Source: Niebla homalea
Lineage: Eukaryota > Ascomycota > Lecanoromycetes > Lecanorales > Ramalinaceae
Direction of reading: 5' to 3'
DNA length: 64,000 bases
Assembly (NCBI GenBank): GCA_019925105.1
Contig: JAHGAU010000024.1
Location: 434,001-498,000 of the forward strand
In this document: piece by piece, positions 33,762 through 45,179 of the stretch
How the letters are laid out: every line of letters begins with the position of its first letter
How positions within the stretch are numbered: the first letter of the stretch is position 1
Notes under the pieces: generated by a model
What the model saw: only the letters and a program-made list of their open reading frames with translations
Database searches by the model: none
What the model was told of the DNA's origin: nothing
Translations under genes and position numbers: made by a program

Positions 33762-35428
33762 ATGCTTACACACGGTATATTAGCTGCTCTTGCAGCTGTG
33801 CTTCTCCCCATCGTCGTCAGCGGCCAGGGTATATACTCCAAGAATTCCGCTGTCCTTCAAGTTAACGCCAAAAACTACAACAAGCTCATAACGAAGTCGA
33901 ATCAAGTCTCTGTATGCAGCTTTGAATCTATGTAACCTTCTCGCAAATACGCTGACATCATCGCAGATCGTAGAGTAAGCTTTACGACCTGGAGCTCCAG
34001 CGGTATTTGCACAGCACTGACATCCAATCCAGATTCTACGCTCCCTGGTGTGGCCATTGCCAGAATCTCAAGCCTAAGTATGAAAAAGCAGCCAAGAACC
34101 TCAAGGATCTTGCTCAAGTTGCAGCCATTGACTGCGATAATGAGGACAACAAGCCTCTTTGCGGGTCCATGGGCATCCAAGGCTTCCCCACCTTGAAGAT
34201 TGTCAAACCTTCCAAAAAGCCCGGCAAGCCAATCGTCGAGGACTATCAGGGTCAGCGGGAAGCGGCCAACATCATCGACGCCGTCAAAAGCGCAATACCA
34301 AATAATGTCAAGAGGGTGACGGACAAAAATCTGTTAGCATGGCTCGAGAGCGAGAATAGTACCGCCAAGGCAATCTTCTTCAGTGACAAAGGCCCAACCA
34401 GTGCCATGACAAAGGTATTGGCAAACGATTTCTTGGGACAGATGAACGTGGCCCAGATCAGAGAAAAAGAACAGGAAGCCACCAAGATGTTCGGTGTCTT
34501 GGAATATCCAACCATTATCGTTCTGCCCGGCGGAACTCAAGAGCCTGTGGTATACGAGGGCGCTTTCACAAAAGCTGCAATGAAAGACTTTTTGTCCCAG
34601 CATGCTTCTCCCTCAGCTGCGCACAAGATCAAGGAGAAGGTCAAAGAAAAGGCTCAAAAAGTCATGGGAACAGACGACAAGGCAGAACCGGTCAAGGCCG
34701 CAGAGGAGGACGCCTCATCCTTCTCGTCGGTATCCTCCTCTCAACAGGCTTCGGAAGCTTCGTCAGCAGCCGCCTCGGCGACCGAAGAGAGCTTATCGGA
34801 TGATAGTCAACCTACCGAATCTCCAGAGCCCGCGGTGACCCCCGAAACCAAACCTGTTGCCGTACCAAGCCAGTCTGAACCTATCCCAAGCCTTGAAAGC
34901 AAGGAAGGCTTGCAGGCAAAGTGCCTAGGAGAGAAGACATCGACATGTGTTCTGGCTCTTCTGCCGGCAGTAGCTGAGGGTTCTGAGAGCGCCTTGGAGG
35001 GATCTTCAAACACAGCTCTGGCAAGCCTTGCAGAGATTGCAGAAAAGCACAGGGAACGAAAGGGAAACCTTTTCCCATTCTTCTCGGTACCCGCGTCCAA
35101 CGGGTGGTCTAGTATGTTGCGCGAATCGCTCAAGCTTGGTAGTGATCAAGAAATCGAGCTAGTCGCCGTCAATGGCCGGAGAGGCTGGTTTAGGCGGTTC
35201 GAAGGTGGCCAATTCGATAGCCTTTCTGTTGAGACATGGATTGATAACATACGCTTTGGTGAGGGAAGCAAAGGCAAGCTGCCAGAAAGCCTTCTGATCG
35301 GCGAGCAGACGACTTCTGAACAGGCAGATGAGGAGGCGACTGCCAGCGAAGAGCCAAGTGCCCCAAGCGAAGAGCCAAGTACCCCAAGCGGAGAGCCAAG
35401 TGCTGCGCCTACCCACGGCGAATTGTAA
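33762..35428 (+). CDS. ER protein disulfide isomerase, Mpd1-like
   Basis: Exons 33762..33911, 33967..33974 and 34033..35428 give 517 residues. Exon 2 is an 8-nt microexon coding Ile-Val and two thirds of Glu; with it the junction reads VSIVEFYAPWCGHC, the expected start of a thioredoxin active site. The signal peptide is MLTHGILAALAAVLLPIVVSG. The CGHC site (residues 59–62) oxidises or isomerises disulfides; GIQGFPTLKI holds the cis-Pro. A second thioredoxin-fold domain without cysteines follows (EYPTIIVLPGG), then a Glu/Ser/Pro-rich linker, a third domain with CLGEKTSTCVLALLP, and a tail of 21-nt repeats. The protein ends THGEL, a possible variant of the HDEL/KDEL retrieval signal. Yeast Mpd1 is the closest named type I recognise. 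Confidence 0.88.
35346..35405 (+). repeat. Three imperfect 21-nt coding repeats
   Basis: The 3' end of the disulfide isomerase gene repeats a unit coding SEEPSAP / SEEPSTP / SGEPSAA. It lies in the acidic tail just before the HGEL terminus and is probably a slippage repeat. Confidence 0.75.
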
Positions 35429-36895
35429 AGGTAGTATTTGAACGATGAAATGGAAAAGTACCTGAAGCGCTTTGGTGTAAACCAAATTGAGCGCACATAC
35501 CTGTACAATAAATATCATACTTGTTCCATCTGCCTTGTACATTGTTTGCGAGCTCTTCTACCATACTAGGCCAATTGCAAATCGATTGTCAAAGTATCAT
35601 CTCTAACAAAGGTGGTGCAGAAGTGACTTGGGACAGACGGTGCCATCAACAGTGCCATCAGGAGGGATCGCAAGATTGAGGCGCTTAAGTTTCACAACGT
35701 GTTTCAACGCAGGTACGGGATTTTTGGTGCAGTCAGATCGTGATCGCGCCAGCATTCATATCCGCGTCCGCGAATGAATTCGTCGAGATGACGGATCCCT
35801 TAGGAATGGAAGTAACTTATGGAACGGTAAAAAATCAGGACGCACTCCAACAGTCCAGACTGCCAGACGAGCCGATGCCCTATGCGCCGACGTCGACTGC
35901 TTTGAATCTGGTGATACTATTTCATACTTGCATTGTTGTGCTTAATTTGGAAGGTGGCCAGTCCTGGGAGCGGTCTCACCAAGTCAATAGTCGATTTACC
36001 TCTGAATCTTAAAAGTGAAGGGCAAATTGTGGCCGAATCATTGGTAAGGTGTCGGGTTGGCGGATCTTGCGTCTCGCCCTCAGGCACCATCAGGCACAAG
36101 GAGCTAATTTGAGATTAAAGAGGCCGCAAGCAGCTTAGTCCCTTGGCCAGTTGAACCGTTGGCGTCCCCCCTGCTTTTCCCCTGGATTTGCCGCATTGAT
36201 TGCGTGGATGTGAGGAATCCTAGGGTGGCTTAGTGAATCCAGCATTAATATTATGATTTCTTCTTTTGACCACCTCATCACCCACACCGGTACTTTGTCC
36301 AGCGCTTCATCCTTCGCCGTCTTTTTGCTTTGCCTGTCATCGGTGGCATCACGTTCACCAAGTCGCTCATTACCCTCGTTATTGCTTAGATCTTGCATCG
36401 TTGCATTCAGTCGCTCTTTTTCAACTCTGGCAGTATCGACACGCATTCCATACCAGCACGATAAAACACAGTCCAAAAAAGTAAGTCTTGTTTACGGCCT
36501 CGTCCCAGCTTCCTTTGTTCAGTACTCTTCTCTGCCGACTCCATCCGTGACCATCAGCTGTTCTGGCTCTCTGGCTCCAAATTCACTGATAATGGGACAT
36601 TGTCCTCATTGTCTCTTCACCACCGCCACATGTCGCTCACCTTTCTTACCTGGTATCCTGTCCATGTGATTCTCTGCATCTTTACTTAAGCATTCCCTCA
36701 ACCATCCTCATCACTTGATCCTCGACACCGACTGTGGTCTTGTTTTCTCGCTCTCTGCAACTGCTTTTTGCGACTTTTGTCGCTGCCACTCATTTGGCAA
36801 TATCCTCTGCTGACGTCTGATTCATCAGTCAACTCGATAGCATAAACACAAACATTAGAACGACCGCATCAAACCTCAACCGTTGACAGGCTACA
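35429..36895. other. Long intergenic region, possible 5' UTR intron
   Basis: These 1,467 bp have no supported ORF. The part from about 36250 to 36890 is pyrimidine-rich, as expected for a fungal leader. A strong donor, GTAAGT at 36480, and an acceptor ending near 36890 (TTGACAG, five bases before the next ATG) could bound a roughly 410-nt 5' UTR intron of the secreted-protein gene; this is inference. Confidence 0.4.
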
Positions 36896-37969
36896 ATGCA
36901 GCTCCAAAGTCTTCTCTTGGCCTCCCTGGCGCTCGGCCCTGCCTTGGCGCAGCCTGCCCATCGCCATTCTCGCCACCATAAATTCAACCTTCGAAATGTG
37001 CTCGGTCGGCGACAACAATATGATGCGCCGGCTGGAGGGTGGAACCAGCAAGATCTCTACAAATGTGTCAATTTCACCCAAGCTGCCATTGAGGGTCATT
37101 CAGACGACATGTGCGCCGGCACACAGGGCTCAGCGGAACAGAGCACGTCCGAGCCTGCCGTGGAAAACAAGGTCGCCGTCAACAAGCAGTCATCCCCCTC
37201 GACCTCGTCTTCGGCGGCCCCAATTTCAGTGGCCTCATCTTCAGTGGCCCCATCTTCAGCGGCCCCATCTTCGACCGCCTCGAGTGGAAGCGGCAGCAGT
37301 GGAGGAAGCACCGATAACTCGGGCCTGTCTTGTGTGAATGTGGCGAACAAGCTGAAACGAGCCACGTACGAACAGGATACCTATGTTGGCAACACTGGCT
37401 CTCCGGGCGCTGCCTGCAGCAATGTGAAGGCTGAACCTTCGTGCTCGTCATCAGGCTCGTACTCCATCACTTTCACCAACAATATGGGCAATGAGGCCGA
37501 ATTCTGGCTCTGGAACAAGATTGGTTCGGACCAACAAACCATGAATGGAATGATGACAACACCATGTTTCTCCTTTCAGTTGGACAACGGCAAATCGACC
37601 GTGTTCACAGTGCAGCCCAACTCTCAGGTTGCCTTCTCGTATGGAGGGGCGGGCAGAGCTTCGACTAACGGAAATGTTCCAAATTGCAATGTGGGCGAAG
37701 CCAACTTTGATGCCCAGGACAAGGGCACCAGCGGCTCCTTTTATGATGTGTCCATGGTCACGTACAATGACATTAAGAAGACTCCCGGCGGTAATCCGCA
37801 AGAGGTGCCAATGACAATTTCTGCACCGAATTATGACGCGTCAACCAACTCCAACTGTGTATACACGGATTCTTCGCAAAACTCACCTGTCCAGCCAGGA
37901 GCCAGCGGCAAATGCGCCATGGGCCCCATCGATTCCAGCCCCTTCCACATCACAGCACGGTTCGGGTAG
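36896..37969 (+). CDS. Secreted protein, Asp f 4-like family
   Basis: A single exon encodes 357 residues. A signal peptide (MQLQSLLLASLALGPALA) is followed by a His-rich propeptide and a Kex2-type Arg-Arg at 38–39. A Ser/Ala-rich linker (about residues 95–140) leads to a cysteine-containing domain: SCVNVANKLKRATYEQDTYV, SYSITFTNNMGNEAEFWLWN, QVAFSYGGAGRAS and HITARFG at the end. This matches the family around the Aspergillus allergen Asp f 4, secreted or wall-associated proteins whose function is not established. Translation initiates just after a candidate acceptor, so the leader may be spliced. Confidence 0.8.
   Translation: MQLQSLLLASLALGPALAQPAHRHSRHHKFNLRNVLGRRQQYDAPAGGWNQQDLYKCVNFTQAAIEGHSDDMCAGTQGSAEQSTSEPAVENKVAVNKQSSPSTSSSAAPISVASSSVAPSSAAPSSTASSGSGSSGGSTDNSGLSCVNVANKLKRATYEQDTYVGNTGSPGAACSNVKAEPSCSSSGSYSITFTNNMGNEAEFWLWNKIGSDQQTMNGMMTTPCFSFQLDNGKSTVFTVQPNSQVAFSYGGAGRASTNGNVPNCNVGEANFDAQDKGTSGSFYDVSMVTYNDIKKTPGGNPQEVPMTISAPNYDASTNSNCVYTDSSQNSPVQPGASGKCAMGPIDSSPFHITARFG
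37225..37275 (+). repeat. 15-nt coding repeats in Ser/Ala linker
   Basis: A 15-nt unit (TCAGTGGCCCCATCT and variants) is repeated about four times in the linker of the Asp f 4-like protein, coding repeats of the form SVAPS/SAAPS. Confidence 0.75.
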
Positions 37970-38749
37970 ATGTCCGGGAGTTCAAGGTAAGCGAATGGCC
38001 ACCGGATGTGAATATTATCACTGATTGCAGACAGCGTCCATTGTTGGGATACGATAATGTCAACCTGTTTGGGAAGTAATTCGTGTATTAAATTGTTCCT
38101 GGGGAGCTTTGGATATACTGGCCATCTATCAACGTTATCTGTCTTTATATCCTTGACTTGTCTTATTTCATACGTGGATCTCCACGAGGGGAAGTTGACC
38201 TGAGTTGGATTTCTTTGGCTTGCCAAATTGTCTGTGACAAGATATTGGAAAAGGTTGTTTTGGTAGGACACTGAAGATGAAATGGGATGACCCAAGCGCT
38301 GGCGTCCAGACCTGGTCTTGCTGAGCAAGGAAAAGAATGCACAGTATCCATTCGGTAGTGTTTGGTGCGTATATCTTACATACATATGCTTAGTCTGTCA
38401 TTGCCCGAGCCAGGCCGTCGAGCATGCGTGTGAACCGATGGTCTTTGGATAGGGATCGAAAGATCTTGGAGTCGATACTGGATGGAGAGCTTTTCGGTGG
38501 TCGTGATCTGTGGAGATTTGTGGGAGGCCGTGTTTGGAAGTGGCGATTCATCACCACCCCATGGTGAAGGTCCTTAGTGCGAGGTTTCTTGAGCAACACC
38601 ACATGAGTTTGTTTTCGTCCCGTCAATCATTCATCCTCTTGCATCTACAGTACGCTTTCTACATCTCACAAGATGATACTTACACTCGTTTGATCGCTTC
38701 AGAGACAACATACCTTTATCATAAAACACGTGTCATCCCACCATTTGCA
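37970..38749. other. Intergenic region
   Basis: These 780 bp lie between two secreted-protein genes. Minus-strand open stretches (37831–38385, 38390–38626) show no family content and the first overlaps the upstream gene. No gene is called. Confidence 0.45.
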
Positions 38750-40627
38750 ATGATGTTTTTACCAACTCTTCTCATTACAACACTGTCTTACGCTTTGTTC
38801 GCGCGGTCGCAGCAATGTGCTGTTGGTTCAGCCAAAGAGATCTCCGGCAATTGGTATTGCTCCGAAGTGAAAGCTATCTCTTACAGCAATTTCCCAGGCC
38901 ACGGTAGGACCCCTCTAGAAAGATATAGGTCGTGTTTACACGGCCATTGACAGCATATAGCTGCAGTCTAGCCACCATCTACCGCTTGCAAAGTCCAGGA
39001 AAGACCTTTTAGACTGATCTGGTCCAGGATACTATAACAAGGTCACCAATATGGATGCGGATACCGGTGACTGTTCGAGCGAGACATACCAATACTCCGG
39101 ATCTCTGAGTCCCTTGAATGAAGATGTTAGCATCCACAATCGTAATGTATCAATAGGCAATGCTCACCACGAGACCTATCAGCTATCTGTACATATCCGT
39201 GGTCCGCTCTCTCTAAAGCGATTTGCCTACTACACCCTCAATACTACCTTACCAGCGAAGCACAAGCGCAACAAAACTTCTTACGGGTTTGCACACAAGC
39301 ATCATGCGCGTGGACGTTTAGGTCACGCGCATCTTCATGCCCACTCACCTGAACAAGACATCAAAGACAAGAGAGAGGACGAGATTGGGCTCATTGATCG
39401 TGGTGTGGGCGATATTGTTCAGATCACCATGGACGGTAGATTAGTATCTGTGAGCGGCCACTTTGGAGCGATGATGCGCTTCTGAAGAATTCCCAAACCT
39501 CAATTGCGTTTCCGGGGAAGACGATGGCGCATCAAGCATTCCCAAGCCCTCTCGTTTTTCAACGCATTGACTTACTGATGCTAAAACTTTGCAGTGGACG
39601 AACGAGTATGCAGGCCCAGCCAGCGCAACGATGGCGCCAAGTACCCATGCGACTATTGTGGACCAGATGCAAGGTCATGCAGAGACCATGACAGTAAAGT
39701 ATGACGCCCTCAGCTCGAGGACGACTCCACTGGCGCCCGAATACACGTCTAATCCGTCGAGCGAGGACTCAACAACGAGTGTCAACAGCTGGACCCGTCA
39801 GGCTTCCTATGACGCCAATTCAGGGAGTGTTGATGGTGTCACTTTCCTCAATCACTTTGGAGGGACCCCTGGCATACCTGGAACAGCGGCGGGTGGACCG
39901 GCGTGAGCACTCTTGTAGATCCATGACTACATCAAGCGGCTTACGGAGGAATGATAGATTTGGGGCATCGTTATCCTACGCATCGTCTGATGGACATTCT
40001 GGGGCCGCTTCGCCGCAGATCTTGAATAACACGATGATCGAGGACGATGTTGAAGTGATCCTGATGTCGGACAAGGACTGCATTGATGGTGGATGTGGCT
40101 ACACGCGCCCTGGGGGCGTGGCCTACCGTGAGTTGAGGGATCCGAAGCTCGGCCTAAAATCTTGTCACTGATTCGTGAGCGATTCCACAGATGGGTTCAG
40201 TGGAGATCGAAAGATCTTTTTGTTTGAGTTCTCCATGCCACTTACCAGTAGCTCGTCTTTCGATGGCAACATGCCAGCCATCTGGCTTCTGAATGGCCAG
40301 ATTCCTCGGACATCTCAATACGGCACGAATCCGGAATGCAGTTGCTGGACTTCTGGCTGCGGTGAGTTCGATCTTTTCGAGGTGCTCGATGGTGGGGACA
40401 CAAGATGCAAATCAACACTACACATGGCGCCTGCTGGAGGGAGCAGCGACTGGTTCGAGCGACCTACAAGCGGTAGCATCACGGCTGCAGTGGTGTTTGC
40501 GGGGGACAGCGAGGTGGCGTTGATAAAAGTACTCGATGGGGAGCAAAGCTTTGACGCGACTTTACAGAACAATATGGTGGAAGGCTGGATGAAGGAGAAG
40601 AGCAGTGTCTTCAAGATGGGCACTTGA
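38750..40627 (+). CDS. TOS1/YJL171C-type cell wall protein
   Basis: Five exons (38750..38903, 39028..39449, 39595..39902, 39958..40127, 40191..40627) give 496 residues in one frame. The signal peptide is MMFLPTLLITTLSYALFARS. The N-terminal domain (NWYCSEVKAISYSNFPGHG, YYNKVTNMDADTGDCSSETY) and the C-terminal domain (SLSYASSDGHSGAASPQIL, KIFLFEFSMPLT, MPAIWLLNGQIPRTSQYG, CSCWTSGCGEFDLFEVLD) are those of the fungal Tos1/YJL171C family, covalently wall-linked proteins thought to act on beta-glucan. A His-rich stretch (KHHARGRLGHAHLHAHS) precedes a likely Kex2-type site. The apparent frame breaks all resolve as GT–AG introns. The stop at 40625 may not be the true end, since an open, coding-like stretch follows. 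Confidence 0.87.
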
Positions 40628-41377
40628 TGTAGGCAAAGATTTGGATAACCGATCCGACGGCATTTAATGAAACGGGAAAGGAGTGCCGGGACGAAAACGA
40701 GAAAGGCGCAGGTAGCCTTAACGATTCATTGAAAAGCGATTACCAGGGGCAATGGAGCGAATCGGAAGCAACGGTTTCGCAACAGGGCCAGAGGGCGTGG
40801 TGCAACGACAATGGCCATTGTCCAATACAATTCTGGCAGGAATTGTCTGTGCAGTATGAGAGACTTGTCATTTCATCATGTTTCACGAGAAGCTGGTTGA
40901 ATATTCAATCTTACGGTTGAGAGATGCAAAGTTCCTTCCCTCGTTCGTGCTTGTACAGGATCGCACAGTAAGTCAGTGACACCATAGGTTCGAGGGTTGA
41001 TGCCGCTATGGTGGCCTCGTGGCGCTTGTCCCTGAAGGGGCAAGAGTGGATCCTCTCCGCGATTCCAGGGCCCACTCAGCCACTCGGCCGAGGCTTTTCT
41101 CCAAACCTCAGTTCCTCACAAACGGCGGGACGTCAGCGCTCCTAGATTGGAAATCACTGTCTTGAGACCCGGCTGAAAAGACTTAAGAGATAGCGACGAG
41201 AGTCTTCCCTTGACACCAAACAGCTTTAGTCAAAGGTCACGTCCTCGTCTTGATTGTAGCTGCTTCCCTCATTCTAGGCCAGTGGCCATCTTTGTGGAGT
41301 CTCGGCGAGCCTTTGACGACATCGCTATACATACGGAGATATATATTGCGTAAAGCTTGACTGCCGGTACAATAGCG
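40628..41377. other. Intergenic region with a coding-like open stretch
   Basis: Most of these 750 bp carry nothing I can name. From 40633 to 40920 one plus-strand frame is open for 96 codons with protein-like composition (ITDPTAFNETGKECRDENEK and WCNDNGHCPIQFWQELSVQY) but no start codon near its 5' end. It follows a TGTAG acceptor-like site, so it may be an alternative last exon of the TOS1-type gene or a gene remnant. Confidence 0.45.
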
Positions 41378-42913
41378 ATGGCATCAGCCTCCGTTTCACC
41401 ACCCAAGCCCTGGGAGAGGGCAAACGGTGCTTGTCAGCCTCCCTTATCCTCCTCGGATGCGTATCCATACTGACTCTGTATTTGTGCGACAGCGAATCTT
41501 CCTTCCTCCATTCTTACTTCAAGTTCGCCAAGTCCTTCTCCACCCACCGCAAACCTCTCAGCATCCTCAGCAGCATCAGCATCAACGAATCAGCCTCCAT
41601 CGCTTCCCGCAAAACCTTCCTCCCTGAGTACTGTCGTCAACCGTACGGCCTCGAATTATTCGCCTTATAGTTCTACAAACAGATTTGGCAATACAGGCTA
41701 TGGCGCAGGCTACGGGTCTGGCTATGGCTCTTCGCCCTACTCGTCGTATTCATCCCCATATTCTAGATTTGGTGGTGGGGGATACGGAGGAGGTTATGGT
41801 TCGATGTACGGCGGCGGAGGTATGTACGGGGGCATGAACAGTATGTACGGTGGCGGCGGCGGCATGTATGGCCAACCGGGTGGTCTGATGGGTCCCGGCG
41901 ATCCCAACGACCCCAACAGCCTCACCAATGTCTTCAGCCAAAACACCCAAGCAACCTTTCAGATCATCGAGAACCTGGTTGGAGCCTTCGGTGGTGTAGC
42001 ACAGATGCTCGAGAGTACATATATGGCCACACATTCGAGCTTCTTCGGTGAGTGGCGTTTTCCATGCATTGACACCAAGGATCCCCATACTTACAATTTT
42101 TCAACAGCAATGATCTCCGTAGCAGAGCAATTCTCCACCCTCAGAACCACCCTCGGCTCCATCCTAGGAATCTTTACGCTCATGCGCTACTTCCGAACTC
42201 TCCTCGCCAAGATAACATGTCGCCCTCCCCCAGCAGACGCTACGTCCCTCACCCCCTCGGCCTTCGCCTCCTTCCAAGGGCACTCCTCCTCCTCCTCCTC
42301 CTCAGCAGGACCATCACTCCTCCCCAACGGTCAACCTGCCCCTTCAAAGAAACCCTTCCTCATCTTCCTAGCCGCCATAATCGGCCTCCCCTACCTCATG
42401 AGCAAGCTCATCCGCAGCCTCGCCGCCCAATCTCAGCAACACCAACATCAACAACCGGGCCAAGAAGGCCAAATGATGCTCGGCCCCGATGGCCGCCCCA
42501 TACCGCTAGAGAAATACCAGCAGAAGCAGCTCCCGCTCGACCCTAGCAAACTCGACTTCTGCCGCGTCCTCTACGATTACCCGCCGCCCGACCAACCCTC
42601 GCCCCTGCAGTCCAATAGCATGGAGCTGTCGGTCAAAGCGAACGATATCGTGGCCGTTCTATCGAAATCTGATCCCATGGGCAATGATAGCGAGTGGTGG
42701 CAATGCCGGGCGAGGGATCATAGCGTCGGCTACCTGCCGGGGGTCTACCTGAAACCCATCTTGAAGAAGCCGGTCGAGCAGATTGAGGCGCACAGCAGGG
42801 TCAACACGCTGAGCAGTGTGCTGGGGAATGGGAAGGATGAGAGTGATGGGAGTCGGGCGAACTCGCTCGAAGGGGGCATGAAGCAGAAGGAGAAGGTTGC
42901 GGTGGGGAAGTGA
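41378..42913 (+). CDS. PEX13: Peroxisomal membrane protein Pex13
   Basis: Exons 41378..41432, 41493..42047 and 42108..42913 give 471 residues. The N-terminus (PPKPWERA) and the Gly/Tyr/Met-rich region with repeated SMYGGGG are typical of peroxin-13. A membrane-associated core follows (NTQATFQIIENLVGAFGGVAQM, MISVAEQFSTLRTTLGSILG, PFLIFLAAIIGLPYLMSKLI). The SH3 domain is near residues 355–420 (RVLYDYPPPD, DIVAVLSKSDP, EWWQCRARD, GYLPGVYLKPI). Pex13 is part of the peroxisomal docking complex and binds Pex14 and Pex5. The first intron has donor GTCAGC, a CTGAC branch and acceptor GACAG. Confidence 0.95.
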
Positions 42914-43222
42914 AGGGGGGAGCAAGACGTTCTATTTTTCTGTGTATATATAGTAAGGTTCATATGGCGGAGGCAGCGATCGGTGTGGTCGGCGACGGCG
43001 TTGGCATTAGGGAGGTCGGGTAATGGCCCGTCGTGGATTAAGGACATTACAACGCAATCAAGTTCATGACATCGTTTCGATCGTCAACGACTGTCCCCCC
43101 TCGTCGATTGTGCTTCCCCGTGACAGTAATTGAGGCTGTTGAGAATGGATGAGAAATTATGGAACAAGTCAAGTGGATCAGGTTCATGTATTGAATGACA
43201 AGGCAAACAAATCCAAGCCTAT
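42914..43222. other. Convergent intergenic region
   Basis: These 309 bp lie between the PEX13 and ATG14 stop codons. No ORF of interest. Confidence 0.5.
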
Positions 43223-44897
43223 CTATCTATTCTTCAACTTCGTCCACCCGCTCGTCCCCTTTCCCCTCTCGTCCTCCCTATCAGGTTCCCTCCTCGCATC
43301 CGCGGGGACGACTGGCTTGACCAGTATCCCCGTCTCCTCAATATTCGTCGGTGCTGGTGAGTCTCCATTCTGATCATTTGGCACTACCACCGCCGCTGCC
43401 GCCGCCGCCGCCGCAGCAGCAGCAGCAGCCTCTTGCTCGCCTTCTTCGTCCCATTCCCCTCCTTCCAGGATCTCCCACCCCGCGCCGGTCTGCTCCGCGA
43501 TCAGCATCGCCTCGACTTTCTTGATGATGTTGACAGGTCTCTGCAGCTTCCAGTCGGACATGTATCGCACCCCTGGTTCGGCTGCCAGATAGCCGGCCGC
43601 CGTGCCGTGGGAGAAGAAGCCTGGTGGCGGCGGGGGCGGGGCGTCGGGACTGTCTTTGGGGTCTTGCTCCTTTCTCGGGACACTTTCGGTGGTCGTCGTG
43701 CGCGAGAGGTGTTTGCGAGCGGGCGTTCTCATGAGGTCTTCGTCCTTCGGGATGGCGGGTCTCGAAGAAGTGGGAGCAAGCAGGAGTTGCCACAGGTTCT
43801 TGCCCATGGCGCAAACGTCTTCCCAATGACCCGAGCCGACGTCCAGGCCTTGAGTTTTGCAGAGCCAGGCGATGTCCCAAGCTAGAAGGGTCATTCCTTC
43901 GACTGCTTCGGAGTAGATGGTCTGGTCGGCTGGTTTCGCGTAGGAGAGATTCTTCTCGAGGAAGAGAGGACGAGCCAGTGGCGCTGGAGGATGATCGATC
44001 AGACGTGAGGGTTTGGAGGCTGCGTTCAGCGCTAGAGGTAGCTTCACCGCAGGTTTTACGGTCGGTTCCCCCTTGTATGAAGAGATGGGTGTGAGTATAA
44101 GGGGGTATGGACATTGTGAGTGAGGAAGAATGATCTGAGCAGGGAGTTTAAGAGCTAAATGATGAGACACCAAGTGGACCAGATTGGCCAGGTGAAGCAG
44201 GGTGGTTGAAAGCTCCAGGGGAGATGCACCTACACTGGAGTCAGCTTGGAATTCGCAGTTGGAAATCTCACGACGTACTGTTTAGGTCTCTTAAATCGAC
44301 GATTGGAAGGAATGCGATGGAGTAAAGATCCTTACCACCGGCTCGTGTCCGTCTCTTGTGCTGCTGTAGGCTATAAAGCCTTGCTGTTCTTGTGCAGTGA
44401 GCTAGCCTCTGCTGAATCGTTTGCTGATGGAGTTCCTCCCAGCTGCGTTGTATACTTCGAATCTCGCTCTGAACAGGCTCACGAGAACTTGATTGGGCCT
44501 CGGTCAGTTCCTTCTTATTCGCTGCCAGATCTCTCTGCCGCTTCTGGAGTCTAGCCTTCCTCTTCGCTATATCGAGTCTCATCTGCTTGATCTCCCCCCG
44601 CAAATGAAGGATGTGATCTGAAGCGAGGTTCGTTCTCTCATTTGCAACGACTTGCTCGGCTGATGCTCTTTCAAGCACCCATCCTGGATCAGTGTCTGCC
44701 GCTTTTAATTTGGCCGCAGACTTTTTGCTCCTTTTTGGGCCATCAACACGGCTCTCTACCTCTTCCTCCAGCGCCTCATTCTTTAGCAATGACTGCGCTA
44801 GAGCGAATCGAGATGGGTAAGCCAAAGCTTGTGCGCAAAGGTGGCAGTTGAAGGAAAGCCGGCTACTATGTAGACGCTTGCATATGTCGCACTGCAT
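43223..44897 (-). CDS. ATG14: Autophagy protein Atg14 (PI3-kinase complex I subunit)
   Basis: Exons 44897..44279 and 44229..43223 on the minus strand give 541 residues. The N-terminus carries the paired cysteine motif CDICKR...CHLC typical of Atg14/UVRAG-family proteins. A long coiled-coil region (about residues 85–185; RGEIKQMRLDIAKRKARLQK) pairs with Atg6 in the Vps34 complex. The C-terminal half has LPAQIILPHSQCPYPLIL, AVEGMTLLAWDIAWLCKTQG and VNIIKKVEAMLIAEQ. Atg14 directs the Vps34–Vps15–Atg6 lipid kinase to the phagophore site. A poly-Ala run of about 14 residues lies near the C-terminus. Its start codon is 282 bp from the LTR element and its partner gene ATG6 lies beyond that element on the same strand. 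Confidence 0.87.
43386..43432 (-). repeat. GCN trinucleotide repeat (poly-Ala)
   Basis: Runs of GCC/GCT and GCA (read on the plus strand) code for about 14 alanines in a row near the C-terminus of Atg14. Length is likely variable between strains. Confidence 0.85.
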
Positions 44898-45174
44898 ACT
44901 CTATGCCTCGACTCGATCGACAGAGAATCGTCCCTGTATTAGTGCAAAAGGCAGGCATGGCTGGTGTCGAGTGTCACATGCATAACATGCCTGTAGGCTG
45001 CCTACAACCAGATAGGGGAACATGAAGGCGCAAGAGCCATGATTACCGAGCCGAGATACACTGTAACATCGAGGCCAGGTTCAAATAAGAAACCTTTGAG
45101 AACCCATGAAGGGATTTGTAAAGCGCATGGGATGAAGAGTAGGCGATCCACCGTGGTCGGCATTCTACTCGAAG
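44898..45174. promoter_or_regulatory. ATG14 upstream region truncated by the retrotransposon
   Basis: The space left between the ATG14 start codon and the element, including the target duplication, is 282 bp. It has normal base composition and no convincing ORF. Any ATG14 control element further upstream now sits 5.8 kb away. Confidence 0.6.
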
Positions 45175-45179
45175 CGGTT
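45175..45179. repeat. Left target-site duplication CGGTT
   Basis: The five bases directly before the 5' LTR are CGGTT, identical to the five bases directly after the 3' LTR (51018–51022). This is the expected footprint of integrase-mediated insertion. Confidence 0.92.

Noticed and set aside
39486..40190. Apparent frameshifts in the TOS1-type gene
   Set aside because: Three GT–AG introns (39450..39594, 39903..39957, 40128..40190) restore family sequence exactly, so no frameshift is needed.
40990..41030. GGTTCGAGGGTTGATGCC resembling a tRNA T-arm
   Set aside because: No acceptor, D or anticodon stems can be paired around it.
43374..44114. 246-codon ORF overlapping ATG14 on the same strand
   Set aside because: Arg/Ser-rich out-of-frame translation; the ATG14 frame has the conserved sequence.
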